A stretch of DNA of 64,000 nt from Rhizobium grahamii (GCF_009498215.1 NZ_CP043499.1:1872001-1936000); one strand, 5' to 3'. Positions 28,318 to 37,826 are shown, counted from the first letter of the stretch. The notes: generated by a model from the sequence alone, not told the origin. Numbers and translations are program-made.

Positions 28318-29160
28318 ATGAAATCCCATATGCTGTTTGTTTATGCTGCTTTGGCGCTCTCGACCGTTGCGGCGCCCGTCGCTGCCAAGGATTGGAAGAG
28401 CGCGACCATCACCCTTGAAGGTGCCTATGCGCCTTGGAACATGACCAATGCCGACGGCACGCTCGGCGGATTTGAACCGGAACTTGCCAAGGTTCTTTGC
28501 GAGCGCGCCGAGATCGAATGCAAGCTCGTCGCATCTGATTGGGACGGGATGATCCCGGCGCTGAATGCCGGTAAATTTGACGTGATCATGGATGCCCTTT
28601 CGATCACTGAGGATCGCAAGAAGGTCATCGGCTTCACGATCCCCTACGCCGCGACGCCTGCCGCCTTCGCGACCGCCAAGGATAGCCCGCTTGCCAACGC
28701 TGCCGGCACCGGCGCAACGATCAAGATGACGCCCGGCCAGACCGGCGTTAAGGAAGTCGATGCACTGAAGGAAGCTTTCAAGGGTAAGACGATCGGCATC
28801 CAGGCCGCGACTGTCTACGCCAAGTTCGTCTACGACAATTTCGGCGATATCGCTGAGATCCGTGAATACAAGACCGGCGCCGACCGCGATCTCGACCTGC
28901 AGAACGGCCGTATCGATCTTGGCTTCGACGATGCCGTCTATTTCGCCAACGCATTCCAGTCGGCCAACGACACGCTGGCCTTTACTGGCCCGGAAATCGT
29001 CGGCTCCATCTGGGGCGAGGGTGAAGGCCTCGGTGTCCGTCAGGCCGACACCGACCTTCGCGACAAGCTCAACGAGGCGATCAAGTCCGCACTCGCTGAT
29101 GGTACTGTGAAGACCCTGTCGATGAAGTGGTTCAAGGTCGACGTCAGCCCGCAAAACTGA
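28318..29160 (+). CDS. Polar amino-acid/opine-type periplasmic binding protein
   Basis: About 280 residues from the ATG at 28318, after a GAGGAGAGG site. Residues 1-22 form a signal peptide ending PVAA. ITLEGAYAPWNMTNADGTLGGFEPELAKVLCERAEIECKLVASDWDGMIPALNAGKFDVIMDALSIT is the standard family 3 pattern shared with HisJ, ArgT, NocT and OccT; the Asp in FDVIMDA-x and the Arg in TEDRKK contact the alpha-amino acid in relatives. The binding site should therefore accept an amino-acid-like ligand with a free or methylated amino group. It heads the operon that ends in the lyase and oxidase. Confidence 0.87.
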   Translation: MKSHMLFVYAALALSTVAAPVAAKDWKSATITLEGAYAPWNMTNADGTLGGFEPELAKVLCERAEIECKLVASDWDGMIPALNAGKFDVIMDALSITEDRKKVIGFTIPYAATPAAFATAKDSPLANAAGTGATIKMTPGQTGVKEVDALKEAFKGKTIGIQAATVYAKFVYDNFGDIAEIREYKTGADRDLDLQNGRIDLGFDDAVYFANAFQSANDTLAFTGPEIVGSIWGEGEGLGVRQADTDLRDKLNEAIKSALADGTVKTLSMKWFKVDVSPQN

Positions 29161-29183
29161 TTTCCGGCGGAGGCCGGATATCC

Positions 29184-29211
29184 CGGTCTCCGGCTCCAAT
29201 GCCGGAGACCG
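29184..29211. terminator. Intercistronic hairpin after amino-acid-binding protein gene
   Basis: CGGTCTCCGGC and GCCGGAGACCG form an 11-bp stem around a 6-base loop, 24 bases after the stop codon. It has no U-tract, so it is more likely an mRNA-stabilising or attenuating element than a full terminator; the transporter genes continue downstream. Confidence 0.6.
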
Positions 29212-29260
29212 CATGCTATTCTGACACTGCCGAGACAGCGGCAGGCGCGGGGAACATGAC

Positions 29261-29986
29261 ATGGCAACACTGGAACTGATTGGATTCGGCTCGAACGGAT
29301 GGGGCGCGCTACTTCTGCTCGCCGCACTGATGACGCTTTGCGTGACCGCGACCGCGCTTGCGATCGGTGCCGTGCTTGGCGCGATAATCTCTGCCGCCAA
29401 GCTCTCCGGCAAGACATGGCTCGTCGCGCTCGGCAACGTCTACACAACCGTCTTTCGCGGTGTGCCGGAACTGCTGATCATCTACCTGATCTATTTCGGA
29501 GGTTCGTCGGCGGTAACCTCGATCGGCAAGGCGATGGGCTACGAAGGCTTCCTCGGGATGCCTTCGTTTCTCGCCGGCGCGCTGGCCGTCGGGATCATTT
29601 CCGGCGCCTACCAGGCTGAAGTCTTCCGTGGAGCCTACCTTGCCATTTCCAAGGGTGAGCTCGAGGCGGCATCGGCGATCGGCATGCATCGCGGCCTTCG
29701 GTTTCGCCGGATCATCATCCCGCAGGTGCTACGTTTCGCCATCCCCGGTCTCGGTAATGTCTGGCAGCTCAGCCTGAAAGACTCCGCACTGATTTCGGTG
29801 ACAGGCCTGGCGGAGCTGATGCGCACCAGTCAGGTGGCTGCCGGCTCGACCCGACAATATTTCCTGTTCTTCATCGTCGGCGGCATCCTTTATCTGATCC
29901 TCACCAGCCTCTCCGACCGGGTGTTCAACGGCGCCGAGCGGCGCGCCAACCGCAGCATGCCGACAGCGGCCATGGGAAAGGCGTGA
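29261..29986 (+). CDS. Amino-acid ABC transporter permease (HisQ/NocQ-like)
   Basis: A 241-residue inner-membrane permease of the polar amino-acid family with about five helices. VFRGVPELLIIYLIYFGG and EVFRGAYLAISKGELEAASAIGMHRGLRFRRIIIPQVLRFAIPGLGNVW contain the conserved EAA loop that docks to the ATPase. It pairs with the next permease to form the channel. The spacing to the next gene is about 9 bases. Confidence 0.9.
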   Translation: MATLELIGFGSNGWGALLLLAALMTLCVTATALAIGAVLGAIISAAKLSGKTWLVALGNVYTTVFRGVPELLIIYLIYFGGSSAVTSIGKAMGYEGFLGMPSFLAGALAVGIISGAYQAEVFRGAYLAISKGELEAASAIGMHRGLRFRRIIIPQVLRFAIPGLGNVWQLSLKDSALISVTGLAELMRTSQVAAGSTRQYFLFFIVGGILYLILTSLSDRVFNGAERRANRSMPTAAMGKA

Positions 29987-29995
29987 GGTAGGACG

Positions 29996-30700
29996 ATGGA
30001 TTTCGCTTTTCTCGCTCAAACGATGGGCACCCTGCTGAAGGCCGTTCCGATGACCTTGGCGCTGTTTTCGCTATCGGTCTTCTTCGGCGGCCTACTGGCG
30101 CTTCTGATTGTCTGGATGCGCGTCGGCGGCAACCCCGTCCTGTCGGCAATCGCCAAGGGGTACATCTTCATCTTCCGCGGCTCGCCGCTGCTGATCCAGA
30201 TGTTCCTTGTCTTCTACGGTCTCGGTCAGTTCGGCTTCATCCGCTACTCTTTCCTGTGGCCGTTCCTGCGCGAGCCATTCGTTTGCGCGGTATTGTCGCT
30301 GGCGCTCTGCACGGCGGGTTATTCGGCAGAGATTTTCCGTGGTGGCATTCGCGCCGTCTCGCCGCGCGAGATCGAGGCTGCCCGTTCGATCGGCATGTCC
30401 GGCGCGTTGCTCGTCCGCCGTATTCTGGCGCCGATCGCCTTCAGGCACGCGCTGCCTGCCTATTCCACCGAGATCGTCCTGATGATGAAATCGACGGCGC
30501 TGGCAAGTCTGGTGACCGTATGGGAAGTGACCGGTGTGGCGCAGCGGCTGATCTCGCAGACATACCGCACCATGGAAGTGTTTCTCTGCGCGGCCATCAT
30601 CTACCTTGTTCTCAACTTCATCATTCTGCAGGTGATGTCCCTGCTCGAATACTCGCTCTCACGGCACCGCCGCGCGATTCCGCCGGCGCTGAAGGCCTGA
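29996..30700 (+). CDS. Amino-acid ABC transporter permease (HisM/NocM-like)
   Basis: A 234-residue permease, the second half of the heterodimeric channel. [23 protein letters not shown] and [61 protein letters not shown] show the characteristic HisM-type helix and EAA loop. Together with the neighbouring ATPase it would import the substrate used by the lyase and oxidase encoded downstream. Confidence 0.9.
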   Translation: MDFAFLAQTMGTLLKAVPMTLALFSLSVFFGGLLALLIVWMRVGGNPVLSAIAKGYIFIFRGSPLLIQMFLVFYGLGQFGFIRYSFLWPFLREPFVCAVLSLALCTAGYSAEIFRGGIRAVSPREIEAARSIGMSGALLVRRILAPIAFRHALPAYSTEIVLMMKSTALASLVTVWEVTGVAQRLISQTYRTMEVFLCAAIIYLVLNFIILQVMSLLEYSLSRHRRAIPPALKA

Positions 30701-30728
30701 GAACCGAACAGACACGATTGGAGCTTTC

Positions 30729-31505
30729 ATGCCAGGCGTTACACGACTTTCCGTCCGCAACATCCGCAAGAGCTTCGGCACGCATGAGGTCCTTCGCGGC
30801 ATCTCGCTCGATGCGCAGGATGGCGACGTCATTTCCCTGCTTGGAGCCTCGGGCTCGGGGAAATCCACCTTCCTGCGTTGCATCAACCTGCTCGAGACGG
30901 CGACCGATGGCGAAATCTGGGTGGATGGAGAGCAGATCCGGATGATCCACAAGGGCGGCACGAGCCGTCCGGCGAGCCAGAAGCAGGTCGATCACATCCG
31001 CTCCGAACTCGGCATGGTCTTCCAGTCCTTCAATCTCTGGTCCCATATGACGATCCTGCAGAATGTCATCGAGGGGCCGGTCCATGTCCTGAAGCGTCCG
31101 CGTGCCGAGTGCATCGCGGAGGCCGAGGCACTTCTGGAAAAGGTTGGCATCGCTGCCAAGCGACACGCCTATCCGGCACATCTGTCCGGTGGCCAACAGC
31201 AGCGCGCCGCGATCGCCCGCGCGCTCGCCATGAAACCGAAGGTCATGCTGTTTGACGAACCGACTTCCGCGCTCGACCCGGAACTGGTCGGCGAGGTGCT
31301 GCGCGTCATGCGCGCGCTTGCGGAGGAGGGGATGACCATGCTGGTCGTAACCCACGAGATGAGCTTCGCACGCAACGTTTCCAACCGGGTTGTCTTCATG
31401 AAGGAAGGCCTTGTCGAAAGCACCGGTTCGCCGGACGAGATGTTCGGTGGCGGCGCCTCGCCTGCATTCCGCCAATTTATCGGTCACTTCGGAAACGGAC
31501 AATGA
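30729..31505 (+). CDS. Amino-acid ABC transporter ATPase (HisP-like)
   Basis: A 258-residue ATPase. [20 protein letters not shown] near residue 37 is Walker [18 protein letters not shown] the signature, [20 protein letters not shown] Walker B with the D-loop, and [12 protein letters not shown] the switch His; the spacing is that of HisP and GlnQ. Its stop codon overlaps the start of the lyase gene (ATGA at 31502-31505), tying the lyase to the transporter in one translational unit. Confidence 0.92.
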   Translation: MPGVTRLSVRNIRKSFGTHEVLRGISLDAQDGDVISLLGASGSGKSTFLRCINLLETATDGEIWVDGEQIRMIHKGGTSRPASQKQVDHIRSELGMVFQSFNLWSHMTILQNVIEGPVHVLKRPRAECIAEAEALLEKVGIAAKRHAYPAHLSGGQQQRAAIARALAMKPKVMLFDEPTSALDPELVGEVLRVMRALAEEGMTMLVVTHEMSFARNVSNRVVFMKEGLVESTGSPDEMFGGGASPAFRQFIGHFGNGQ

Positions 31506-32995
31506 CAGTCACTATCGATGCGCGGATCGGCTGGCGCGACGTGGCGAGCGTGGCCGCCGGGGAGATGCTTGCGCTCTCTGACGGAGCTTGGGCGCGCGTG
31601 GACAATGCAGGCCGGATCGTCGAGCGGATCGTCGAAACCGGCGTGCGCGCCTATGGCATCAATACCGGCGTCGGCGCGTTGTCGGATACGGTCGTCGATC
31701 GCCCCTCGCAGAGCCGGCTTTCGCGAAACATCATCCTCAGCCATGCCTGCGGCGTCGGCGAATTGTTGGCGGCGCGCGAGGTTCGCGCGATCATCGCCGC
31801 GCAGATCGCAAATTTCGCGCATGGTCATTCCGGCGTCCGTGCCGATATCATCCGTCATCTGGCAGGGTTTCTGGAGCGGGACTGCGTACCGGATGTCCCG
31901 TCGAAAGGTTCCGCCGGTTATCTGACCCACAATGCCCATACGGCACTCGTGCTGATCGGCGAGGGAAGCGCATCCGTGGCGGGCAAGCGTATGCCGGGCC
32001 GCGAGGCACTGGCTGCGATCGGCCTTTCCCCGCTCGTTCTCGGCGCAAAGGAAGGCTTGAGCCTTGTCAATGGCACCGCTTGTGCGACGGGCTTGGCAAG
32101 TGTCGCATTGGCGCGCGCCAGCCATTTGCTCGACTGGGCAGACGCAATCGCGGCCCTGACGTTGGAGGCTGCCGGTTGTCAAATGGCAGCCTTCGACGAA
32201 GCCGTCCTGGCGCTTCGCCCATCGCGGGGCATCGCCTACGTCGGTGCTTCCCTGAGGCGCCGCCTCGACGGCAGCGGCCTGATAGGAGCGGCTCTCGGAA
32301 AACGCACACAGGATGCGCTGAGCCTGCGTTCCGTGCCGCATGCTCATGGCGCGGCGCGTGACGTCTTTGAAAACGCATCCGACGTCGTCGATCGTGAACT
32401 TGCTTCGGTAACCGACAATCCGGCGGTTTCGGGCACGCCCGAAAATCCTGTCGTGTCGTCGGAGGCTCACGCGGTTGCGCCCGCTCTTGCGGTGGCCTCT
32501 GATAGCCTGGCGATCGCGCTTGCGCAGATCTCCGCCATGAGCGAACGCCGCATGGATCGGCTGGTCAATCCGCTGGTGAGCGGCCTGCCGCCGTTCCTTG
32601 CGAGCGATGCCGGCAGCAATTCGGGCTTCATGATCGCCCAATACACAGCTGCGGCTCTCAGCAACGAGAACCGCCGTCTGGCGGCGCCCGCTTCCACCGA
32701 TGGCGGCCTGACCTCGGGCCTGCAGGAGGATTTCCTGGCCCACCCGACCGCAGCGGCAAACAAGCTTCTGTCTGTGGTCGACAACGCCGAGTATATCCTT
32801 GCGATCGAGTTGATGGCGGCGGCGCAGGCGCATGACTTCCTGGCGCCAACGGCTGCGCGCGCCCCAGGAACGGATGCCATCCACCGTGTCGTGCGCCAGG
32901 CTGTTGCGCACTACGCCGACGATCGGCCGCTTGCCGGCGACATGGAAGCGCTTCGTTCTCTGATCAGAGACGCGGCACCGCCCGCCCTGGGCTGA
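31502..32995 (+). CDS. Histidine ammonia-lyase-fold lyase lacking the MIO triad
   Basis: A 497-residue protein of the aromatic amino-acid lyase fold, about the length of histidase. Shared landmarks: the YGINTGVG loop (Tyr51), LSHACGVG (His81), NGT (Asn190), NSGFMIAQ near residue 373, and LQED (Glu409). The segment that in histidase is KGSVG-ASG-DLAPLAH reads [12 protein letters not shown] here, so the Ala-Ser-Gly that cyclises to the MIO cofactor is missing and the loop is 3 residues shorter. The catalytic Tyr of QDxYSLR is Leu273. It should therefore not be annotated as HutH. MIO-less relatives exist, notably ergothionase, which eliminates trimethylamine; a betaine or N-methyl substrate is plausible. 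Its start overlaps the ATPase gene. Confidence 0.82.
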   Translation: MTVTIDARIGWRDVASVAAGEMLALSDGAWARVDNAGRIVERIVETGVRAYGINTGVGALSDTVVDRPSQSRLSRNIILSHACGVGELLAAREVRAIIAAQIANFAHGHSGVRADIIRHLAGFLERDCVPDVPSKGSAGYLTHNAHTALVLIGEGSASVAGKRMPGREALAAIGLSPLVLGAKEGLSLVNGTACATGLASVALARASHLLDWADAIAALTLEAAGCQMAAFDEAVLALRPSRGIAYVGASLRRRLDGSGLIGAALGKRTQDALSLRSVPHAHGAARDVFENASDVVDRELASVTDNPAVSGTPENPVVSSEAHAVAPALAVASDSLAIALAQISAMSERRMDRLVNPLVSGLPPFLASDAGSNSGFMIAQYTAAALSNENRRLAAPASTDGGLTSGLQEDFLAHPTAAANKLLSVVDNAEYILAIELMAAAQAHDFLAPTAARAPGTDAIHRVVRQAVAHYADDRPLAGDMEALRSLIRDAAPPALG

Positions 32996-33004
32996 GGAGT
33001 TGAA

Positions 33005-34162
33005 ATGACAGTTGAGTTCGACGTTGCCGTGATCGGCCTCGGCGCCATGGGAAGTGCAGCACTCTCTCACCTTTCGGCGCGTGGCGCCAAGGCGATCGGG
33101 ATCGACGCCTATTTCCCGGCCCATACGCTTGGTTCCTCGCATGGAGACAGCCGTCTCATCCGGCTCGGCTATTTCGAGGATCCATCCTATGTGCCGCTCT
33201 TGAAGCGTGCCTATCGTAACTGGCGGGACCTGGAGGCTCGGCTTCGCTCGGATATCCTGACGATCACCGGTGTTCTCCAGATCGGCAGCGAGAACAGCAA
33301 GATCGTCGCCGGAACGCGTGCGTCCTGCGAGATGCACGGATTGGCGCACGAAGTGTTCGACAAAAGCGAGATGGCGCTTCGGTTTCCCGCCTTCCAGCTC
33401 GACGATTGCGAAATCGCCATCCTTGACCCCCAGGGCGGCTATCTGAAGCCCGAGGCTGCCGTGATGGGTTATCTCAAGCTGGCAGCGCAAGACGGCGCAG
33501 TCCTGCATTTTGGCGAACGGGTTACCGCCATCGAACCGAGCGACAGCGGCGTGACGATCCGGTCGGCCGTTGGTCAATACCGCGCCAAGAAGGTCGTCGT
33601 CGCCACCGGTTCCTGGATCGCCGAGCTCGTTCCGCACCTGAAGGAGCATGCCGTCCCGATCCGGCAGGTCGTCGCCTGGTATCAGCCACGCGACGGCTTT
33701 GCGACCGAACCAAGACGCATGCCATGCTTCCTCCGCGACGAGGGAACAGAAGGCTCCTACTTCGGCTTTCCGGCAATTGGCGTCGATGGCGTCAAGATCG
33801 GACGGCATGCCCACTTCCGCGAGCCGATCGATCCCAATCAACCCAATCCGCCTGTCAATGAAGCGGACACCGCGCTGCTCGACGGCTTCATCGCAAAGCG
33901 TGTGCCTGCCGCTGCCGGCCTGCGGGTCAATGCGATTACCTGCCGCTATACGATGTTGCCAAGCGAGGACTTCCTGCTCGACTTTGCACCCGGCAATCCG
34001 AACGTGGTCGTCGCTTCGCCGTGCTCCGGGCACGGCTTCAAGTTCACCAGTGTCGTCGGTGAAATTCTTGCCGATCTCGCGCTCGAGGGCGGAACGAGCC
34101 TGCCGATCGGAGCCTTCTCGTTCGATGCCATGACGCGCTTTCTGGCGCAACGCCAACAGTAG
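33005..34162 (+). CDS. FAD-dependent N-methyl amino-acid oxidase (SolA/sarcosine oxidase-like)
   Basis: A 385-residue FAD oxidoreductase. FDVAVIGLGAMGSAALSHLSARG opens the Rossmann dinucleotide-binding motif, SSHGDSRLIRLGYFEDPSYVPL is the conserved His/Arg segment of monomeric sarcosine oxidase and N-methyltryptophan oxidase, and SPCSGHGFKFTSVVGEI near the C terminus includes the Cys to which FAD is covalently bound in that family. These enzymes oxidise N-methyl amino acids to formaldehyde and the amine. It is the last gene of the operon, 9 bases after the lyase. Confidence 0.84.
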   Translation: MTVEFDVAVIGLGAMGSAALSHLSARGAKAIGIDAYFPAHTLGSSHGDSRLIRLGYFEDPSYVPLLKRAYRNWRDLEARLRSDILTITGVLQIGSENSKIVAGTRASCEMHGLAHEVFDKSEMALRFPAFQLDDCEIAILDPQGGYLKPEAAVMGYLKLAAQDGAVLHFGERVTAIEPSDSGVTIRSAVGQYRAKKVVVATGSWIAELVPHLKEHAVPIRQVVAWYQPRDGFATEPRRMPCFLRDEGTEGSYFGFPAIGVDGVKIGRHAHFREPIDPNQPNPPVNEADTALLDGFIAKRVPAAAGLRVNAITCRYTMLPSEDFLLDFAPGNPNVVVASPCSGHGFKFTSVVGEILADLALEGGTSLPIGAFSFDAMTRFLAQRQQ

Positions 34163-34170
34163 CCGGACTG

Positions 34171-34196
34171 GAAAGGGGCCGAGATCAGCCCCTTTC
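34171..34196. terminator. Bidirectional terminator-like hairpin
   Basis: GAAAGGGGC (34171-34179) and GCCCCTTTC (34188-34196) form a 9-bp stem between the convergent oxidase and alpha-mannosidase genes. Confidence 0.65.
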
Positions 34197-34208
34197 GCCA
34201 CCAGGCAT

Positions 34209-37200
34209 TCAGCTCTTCGAAATCCGCCAGCTCTTGACCTCGAAGGGCATCAATCCTTCGGCGGGTATATCCATCGCTTCCTCCAGGATGCTGACGGGAC
34301 CCTCGTTGCGCCAGCCGGACGGCAGGTCGAGTGCGAGAGCGCCGCGGCGTCCAGCGGGTTCGTAGACACGCACAATCAGCCCATCCCCGTCCTCCGTCGG
34401 CTTGATCGTTGAAAGAGCAGCGTCGATGCCGCTCGTCTTCAGCGGCTGCCAGTTCCCGGTCGCGCGATCTGTCGCCGGGGCAACGAGAAGCGGCTGGTTC
34501 AGGTCCTCGGCTTCTTCGCGAACTCCCCCGTCATACCAGGCGCCCTCATGCGGCATCAGCGCGTAGGTGAACCTCTGAAAGCCTTCATCAGCGAGCGGGT
34601 CAGGATAGATCGGAGATCGCAGCAACGACAGGCCGAGAACATTGCCGCGAATGCTGTGGCCATACTTGGCGTCATTCAAAATTGCGACACCGAAGCCTGG
34701 CTCGGAAAGGTCGGCGAAACGGTGGGCCGGCGCCTCAAACATGGCCGCGTCCCACGACGTGTTGGAGTGCGTTGGCCTCTCGACGACGCCATAGGCGCAT
34801 TCGCAGGTCGCGCGGGCGTTGCTGACGGCGACGTTGGTCAGCGTGCGCAGGAACGCGCGGCGGTCACGCCAATCGAGCTCGGTCTCTATATCGACGCGTC
34901 GGGCATTGGCGCCAAGCGACAGGATTTGCGTGATCCGCGAGTGCCGCCATGTTCTGACGATCCGGATCGCCACTCGGTGCGGTCCATCGTCTAGGACTTC
35001 GAGGCTGTCGAGTGCACTTATCTCTTCCCCGCGAGCAGCGTAGTCCTCCTCGACATCCCAGGCGTCCCAGTTGCGCGGCTTATCGGCGGGATAGACGAAC
35101 AGACGATTGCCGCCATCCTGCAAAGCCTCACGACCAGTCGGCTTGTGAATGATGCTTGCGATCGAACCATCCTTCGCCAAGCTGACCTTCAGGATCGCGT
35201 TTTCGAGGTGCCTGCGACTGACCGAGAGGCCGGGCGTTGCCTGCAGCGTTTCTCGGGCGAGGACGGCAACACCAAGCGGCGGGATCATGACGTCAGATGA
35301 AACGATACTCCCTTCTGGCAGCGTCAGCCGGGCCGGGCGGGTGGACAGGGATGGATTGACGACGAGAAGGTTGTCGCCGGTGCCCTTCGGCAAGTGCGCG
35401 GCAATGCTTTCCATCGCTTCTGATTGGGCCGCCTGGCCGGTCGCGATCACCGCTTCGAGTTCCGTTTCCGCGTCGGCATAGACTTCTGCGATCGACGAGC
35501 CCGGAAGAATGTCATGGAACTCGTTCTTCAAGACGAAGCGCCATTCCGGCTCCATCGATCGCGGCTTGTTGGCGCCAAGCAGATGCGCGAGACCGAAAAG
35601 TGTCTCCGTCGTGATCAGCGTGCGTTCGGCCTTACGATGCAGGCGCTTGACGACGCTTTGACTGGTCAGCGTCGCGCGATGCAGTTCAAGATAGATCTCG
35701 CCCCGCCACGTCGCCAGGTTCTTCGCTGTGGCGCTCTGATGGGCGCCTTCGAAGAAGCCGTGGACATTCGTCCACCTTGCCTTGGGCAGTGCTGGAAATA
35801 CGCGCAGCTGCTCTTCGCGGACGATCATCTCCGGCGTGACCCCACCGCCGCCGTCGCCGTAGCCGACCGCGAGAAGGGTGGTGTCGTGCTTGTCCTTATT
35901 CTTGAAATTCCGCCACGTCGGGACGAAGCAGTCGGCGCGTACAAAGCCGTTGTAGCCCTGCATTGGATTGTCGAACGTGTGGGTAAGGACCCGGCTTCCA
36001 TCAAGCCCCTCCCACCAGAAGAGATCGGATGGGAATTTGTTTGTCTCCGACCAGTTGACCTTGATCGTGAAGAAGCTATCCATCCCTCCCTGCCTTAGCA
36101 GCTGCGGCAGGGCGCCGGAGAAGCCGAAGCAATCCGGCAGCCAGCAAACACGGTGGCGAGTGCCGAACGTCTTTTCAAAATAGCGCTGCCCATAGAGGAT
36201 TTGCCGGGCAAGGCTCTCGCCGGTCGGCATGTTCGTGTCGGGCTCGACCCACATGCCGCCGAGCGTCTCCCATTGGCCCTCACGGCTTCTTTCGACGATC
36301 CGCTCAAGCAGCGCCGGATCGTCTTCGGCGATCTGCGCATAGTAGTGGGCGGTCGATTGGTTGAAGCGGAAGTCGGATGATTGCTCCATTAGCGACAGCG
36401 CGGTGTGGAACGTGCGGCGCATCTTGCGCCGTGTCTCGTTGTAGGGCCACAACCACGCCAGATCGATGTGTGCATGTCCTGTCAGTGCGATCTCGCCCTG
36501 CGGCGGGAAACGTTCCTGGAGTCCTCGAAGTTTTTCCAGCAAGACCTGATGGGCGGAAATCACACTCGCGCGCTCGGCTTGATTGAGTCCCTCGGGCGAA
36601 GCTTCCAACGGCGGAAGCTGCCAGACTTTCTGCAGCATCGGAGATGGCGCCATGCGCGCCACATAAGCAGCTGTGGCGGAGGGCCACTCCAGTCCCCTCA
36701 TTGCGTCCTCGGCAATATCCAGAAGGTGTGGAACGACCTCATGCTGCTCCAGAATATGGACCGACTCGCAAATCTGCCGCAGCAACAGCCAGAGATCGTC
36801 GACGGCCGTGTCGAGCCAGATCAGCGCTGCATGCTCCAGTCTCGGTGCCCGAACCGGCTCGCCGAAAGGTAACCTGGCCACGCTTTCGGATGTGATCCTG
36901 ACGTTGCTCGAAGGCAGCGCAAATTCACGGTGGTAGGGATCGAGACCAAGCCGCTTTTCATTGCCGGCCTCGTCGTTCAGCGTGATCAGGCTTTCACCGC
37001 CGAGATCCAGCGCCAGGCGCGCGTCTTTGAGTGGCCAATGATCTGGGACATTCGCACGCGCCGAAAAGTGAACCGTGCCAACGCTCTCGGGCCAGAGCGC
37101 GCCAATCTCGATCGGCTCACCGTTGAACGTCCAGCCATCGACTTGAACCACTTCTCGGATGCGCCAGTAGGCAAGCTCGGTCGTGCGGACATGAAGGCGT

Positions 37201-37229
37201 TCGAGGCGTTGGGCAAGCGTGAGCGTCAT
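34209..37229 (-). CDS. GH38 alpha-mannosidase
   Basis: A 1006-residue glycoside hydrolase family 38 alpha-mannosidase without signal peptide. LTGHAHIDLAWLWPYNETRRK near residue 260 supplies the metal-binding His and Asp, WLPDCFGFSGALPQLLRQGGM near residue 375 the nucleophile Asp, and GYGDGGGG near residue 465 a further metal/substrate loop. The C-terminal ~500 residues are the usual beta-sandwich domains. It would remove alpha-mannose from imported glycosides. The neighbouring LacI regulator, GH2 enzyme and MalFGK-type transporter suggest a glycoside uptake locus. Confidence 0.9.
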   Translation of the reverse strand: MTLTLAQRLERLHVRTTELAYWRIREVVQVDGWTFNGEPIEIGALWPESVGTVHFSARANVPDHWPLKDARLALDLGGESLITLNDEAGNEKRLGLDPYHREFALPSSNVRITSESVARLPFGEPVRAPRLEHAALIWLDTAVDDLWLLLRQICESVHILEQHEVVPHLLDIAEDAMRGLEWPSATAAYVARMAPSPMLQKVWQLPPLEASPEGLNQAERASVISAHQVLLEKLRGLQERFPPQGEIALTGHAHIDLAWLWPYNETRRKMRRTFHTALSLMEQSSDFRFNQSTAHYYAQIAEDDPALLERIVERSREGQWETLGGMWVEPDTNMPTGESLARQILYGQRYFEKTFGTRHRVCWLPDCFGFSGALPQLLRQGGMDSFFTIKVNWSETNKFPSDLFWWEGLDGSRVLTHTFDNPMQGYNGFVRADCFVPTWRNFKNKDKHDTTLLAVGYGDGGGGVTPEMIVREEQLRVFPALPKARWTNVHGFFEGAHQSATAKNLATWRGEIYLELHRATLTSQSVVKRLHRKAERTLITTETLFGLAHLLGANKPRSMEPEWRFVLKNEFHDILPGSSIAEVYADAETELEAVIATGQAAQSEAMESIAAHLPKGTGDNLLVVNPSLSTRPARLTLPEGSIVSSDVMIPPLGVAVLARETLQATPGLSVSRRHLENAILKVSLAKDGSIASIIHKPTGREALQDGGNRLFVYPADKPRNWDAWDVEEDYAARGEEISALDSLEVLDDGPHRVAIRIVRTWRHSRITQILSLGANARRVDIETELDWRDRRAFLRTLTNVAVSNARATCECAYGVVERPTHSNTSWDAAMFEAPAHRFADLSEPGFGVAILNDAKYGHSIRGNVLGLSLLRSPIYPDPLADEGFQRFTYALMPHEGAWYDGGVREEAEDLNQPLLVAPATDRATGNWQPLKTSGIDAALSTIKPTEDGDGLIVRVYEPAGRRGALALDLPSGWRNEGPVSILEEAMDIPAEGLMPFEVKSWRISKS

Positions 37230-37584
37230 GAGAATTACCCTGCGATTTGAAACGAAGATTAAAAAGCGGCGGTCGCATCAGCGTGCCGGGTGAATGGATA
37301 GAGATCTGAAAATCTGTTGGTCGCCAGAATGGGCTTGCAGGCGATGGTTTCGGTGTTTCCGCACGCCATCGCATGCTCTCCGGCTGCTTTGTTCCGTGGA
37401 CGTTCAACCCAACGATTGCGAACCCTATCGCCGGAAGTTGGGCAGACGCCATGGGAAAATGTTGGATACCGACCGCTGGCAGTTCTGCCTCCAATGCCTG
37501 CCGGTTTCATCGCCGCGATCGTGATCGATGACGCTGCCGCCTTACTCAGTTCGAATGAATTGTCAGCGGGGATCATCTGTAATT
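37230..37584. other. Intergenic region of about 350 bases, no gene recognised
   Basis: Between the alpha-mannosidase start and the small secreted-protein gene. Several open frames cross it on both strands, but none has a convincing ribosome-binding site or recognisable protein motif. It presumably contains the alpha-mannosidase promoter. Confidence 0.5.
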
Positions 37585-37604
37585 TAGTATGTATTAATAT
37601 ACTA
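37585..37604. promoter_or_regulatory. AT-rich palindrome before small secreted-protein gene
   Basis: TAGTAT (37585-37590) and ATACTA (37599-37604) are inverted repeats around an AT-rich 8-base centre, just upstream of the ribosome-binding site of the small gene at 37617. It may be an operator or a promoter element; the nearby LacI-family regulator is a candidate ligand. Confidence 0.4.
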
Positions 37605-37616
37605 CAGGAGGGCGCC

Positions 37617-37826
37617 ATGCGAATACTTCTCGCTATCGTGATGTGCTGCGTTGCATTCGATGTCTCTGCGTCGAGCCGTTACATTCATGTTCCCGGTTTT
37701 GCCTTCAAGACCGACCCGAGCTGTCATCGAACCAAGCCGGCCGATCGCTTTGATCCTGTCTGCGATGAACCGGTCCTGGGCTATAAGGATTTCTCACCGT
37801 TCTTTCTGGTTCCAAGCGCAAGCTAA
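37617..37826 (+). CDS. Small secreted hypothetical protein
   Basis: A 69-residue product. The ATG at 37617 follows an AGGAGGG site. Residues 1-18 form a clear signal peptide ending FDVSA. The mature ~50 residues contain two Cys (SCHR and VCDE), suitable for a disulfide, and end SPFFLVPSAS. No family is recognised. Its stop overlaps that of the convergent LacI-type gene by 4 bases. Confidence 0.6.
   Translation: MRILLAIVMCCVAFDVSASSRYIHVPGFAFKTDPSCHRTKPADRFDPVCDEPVLGYKDFSPFFLVPSAS

Noticed and set aside
31502-32995. Annotation of this gene as histidine ammonia-lyase hutH
   Set aside because: The MIO-forming triad and catalytic tyrosine are absent, and no hutU, hutI or hutG gene accompanies it.
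31484-34201. Antisense open frame of about 905 codons opposite the lyase and oxidase genes
   Set aside because: It has no recognisable protein motif and mirrors two well-supported genes; long antisense frames are common in GC-rich DNA.
37259-37618. Minus-strand open frame of 119 codons in the mannosidase upstream region
   Set aside because: No ribosome-binding site or signature, and it overlaps the start region of the better-supported small secreted-protein gene.
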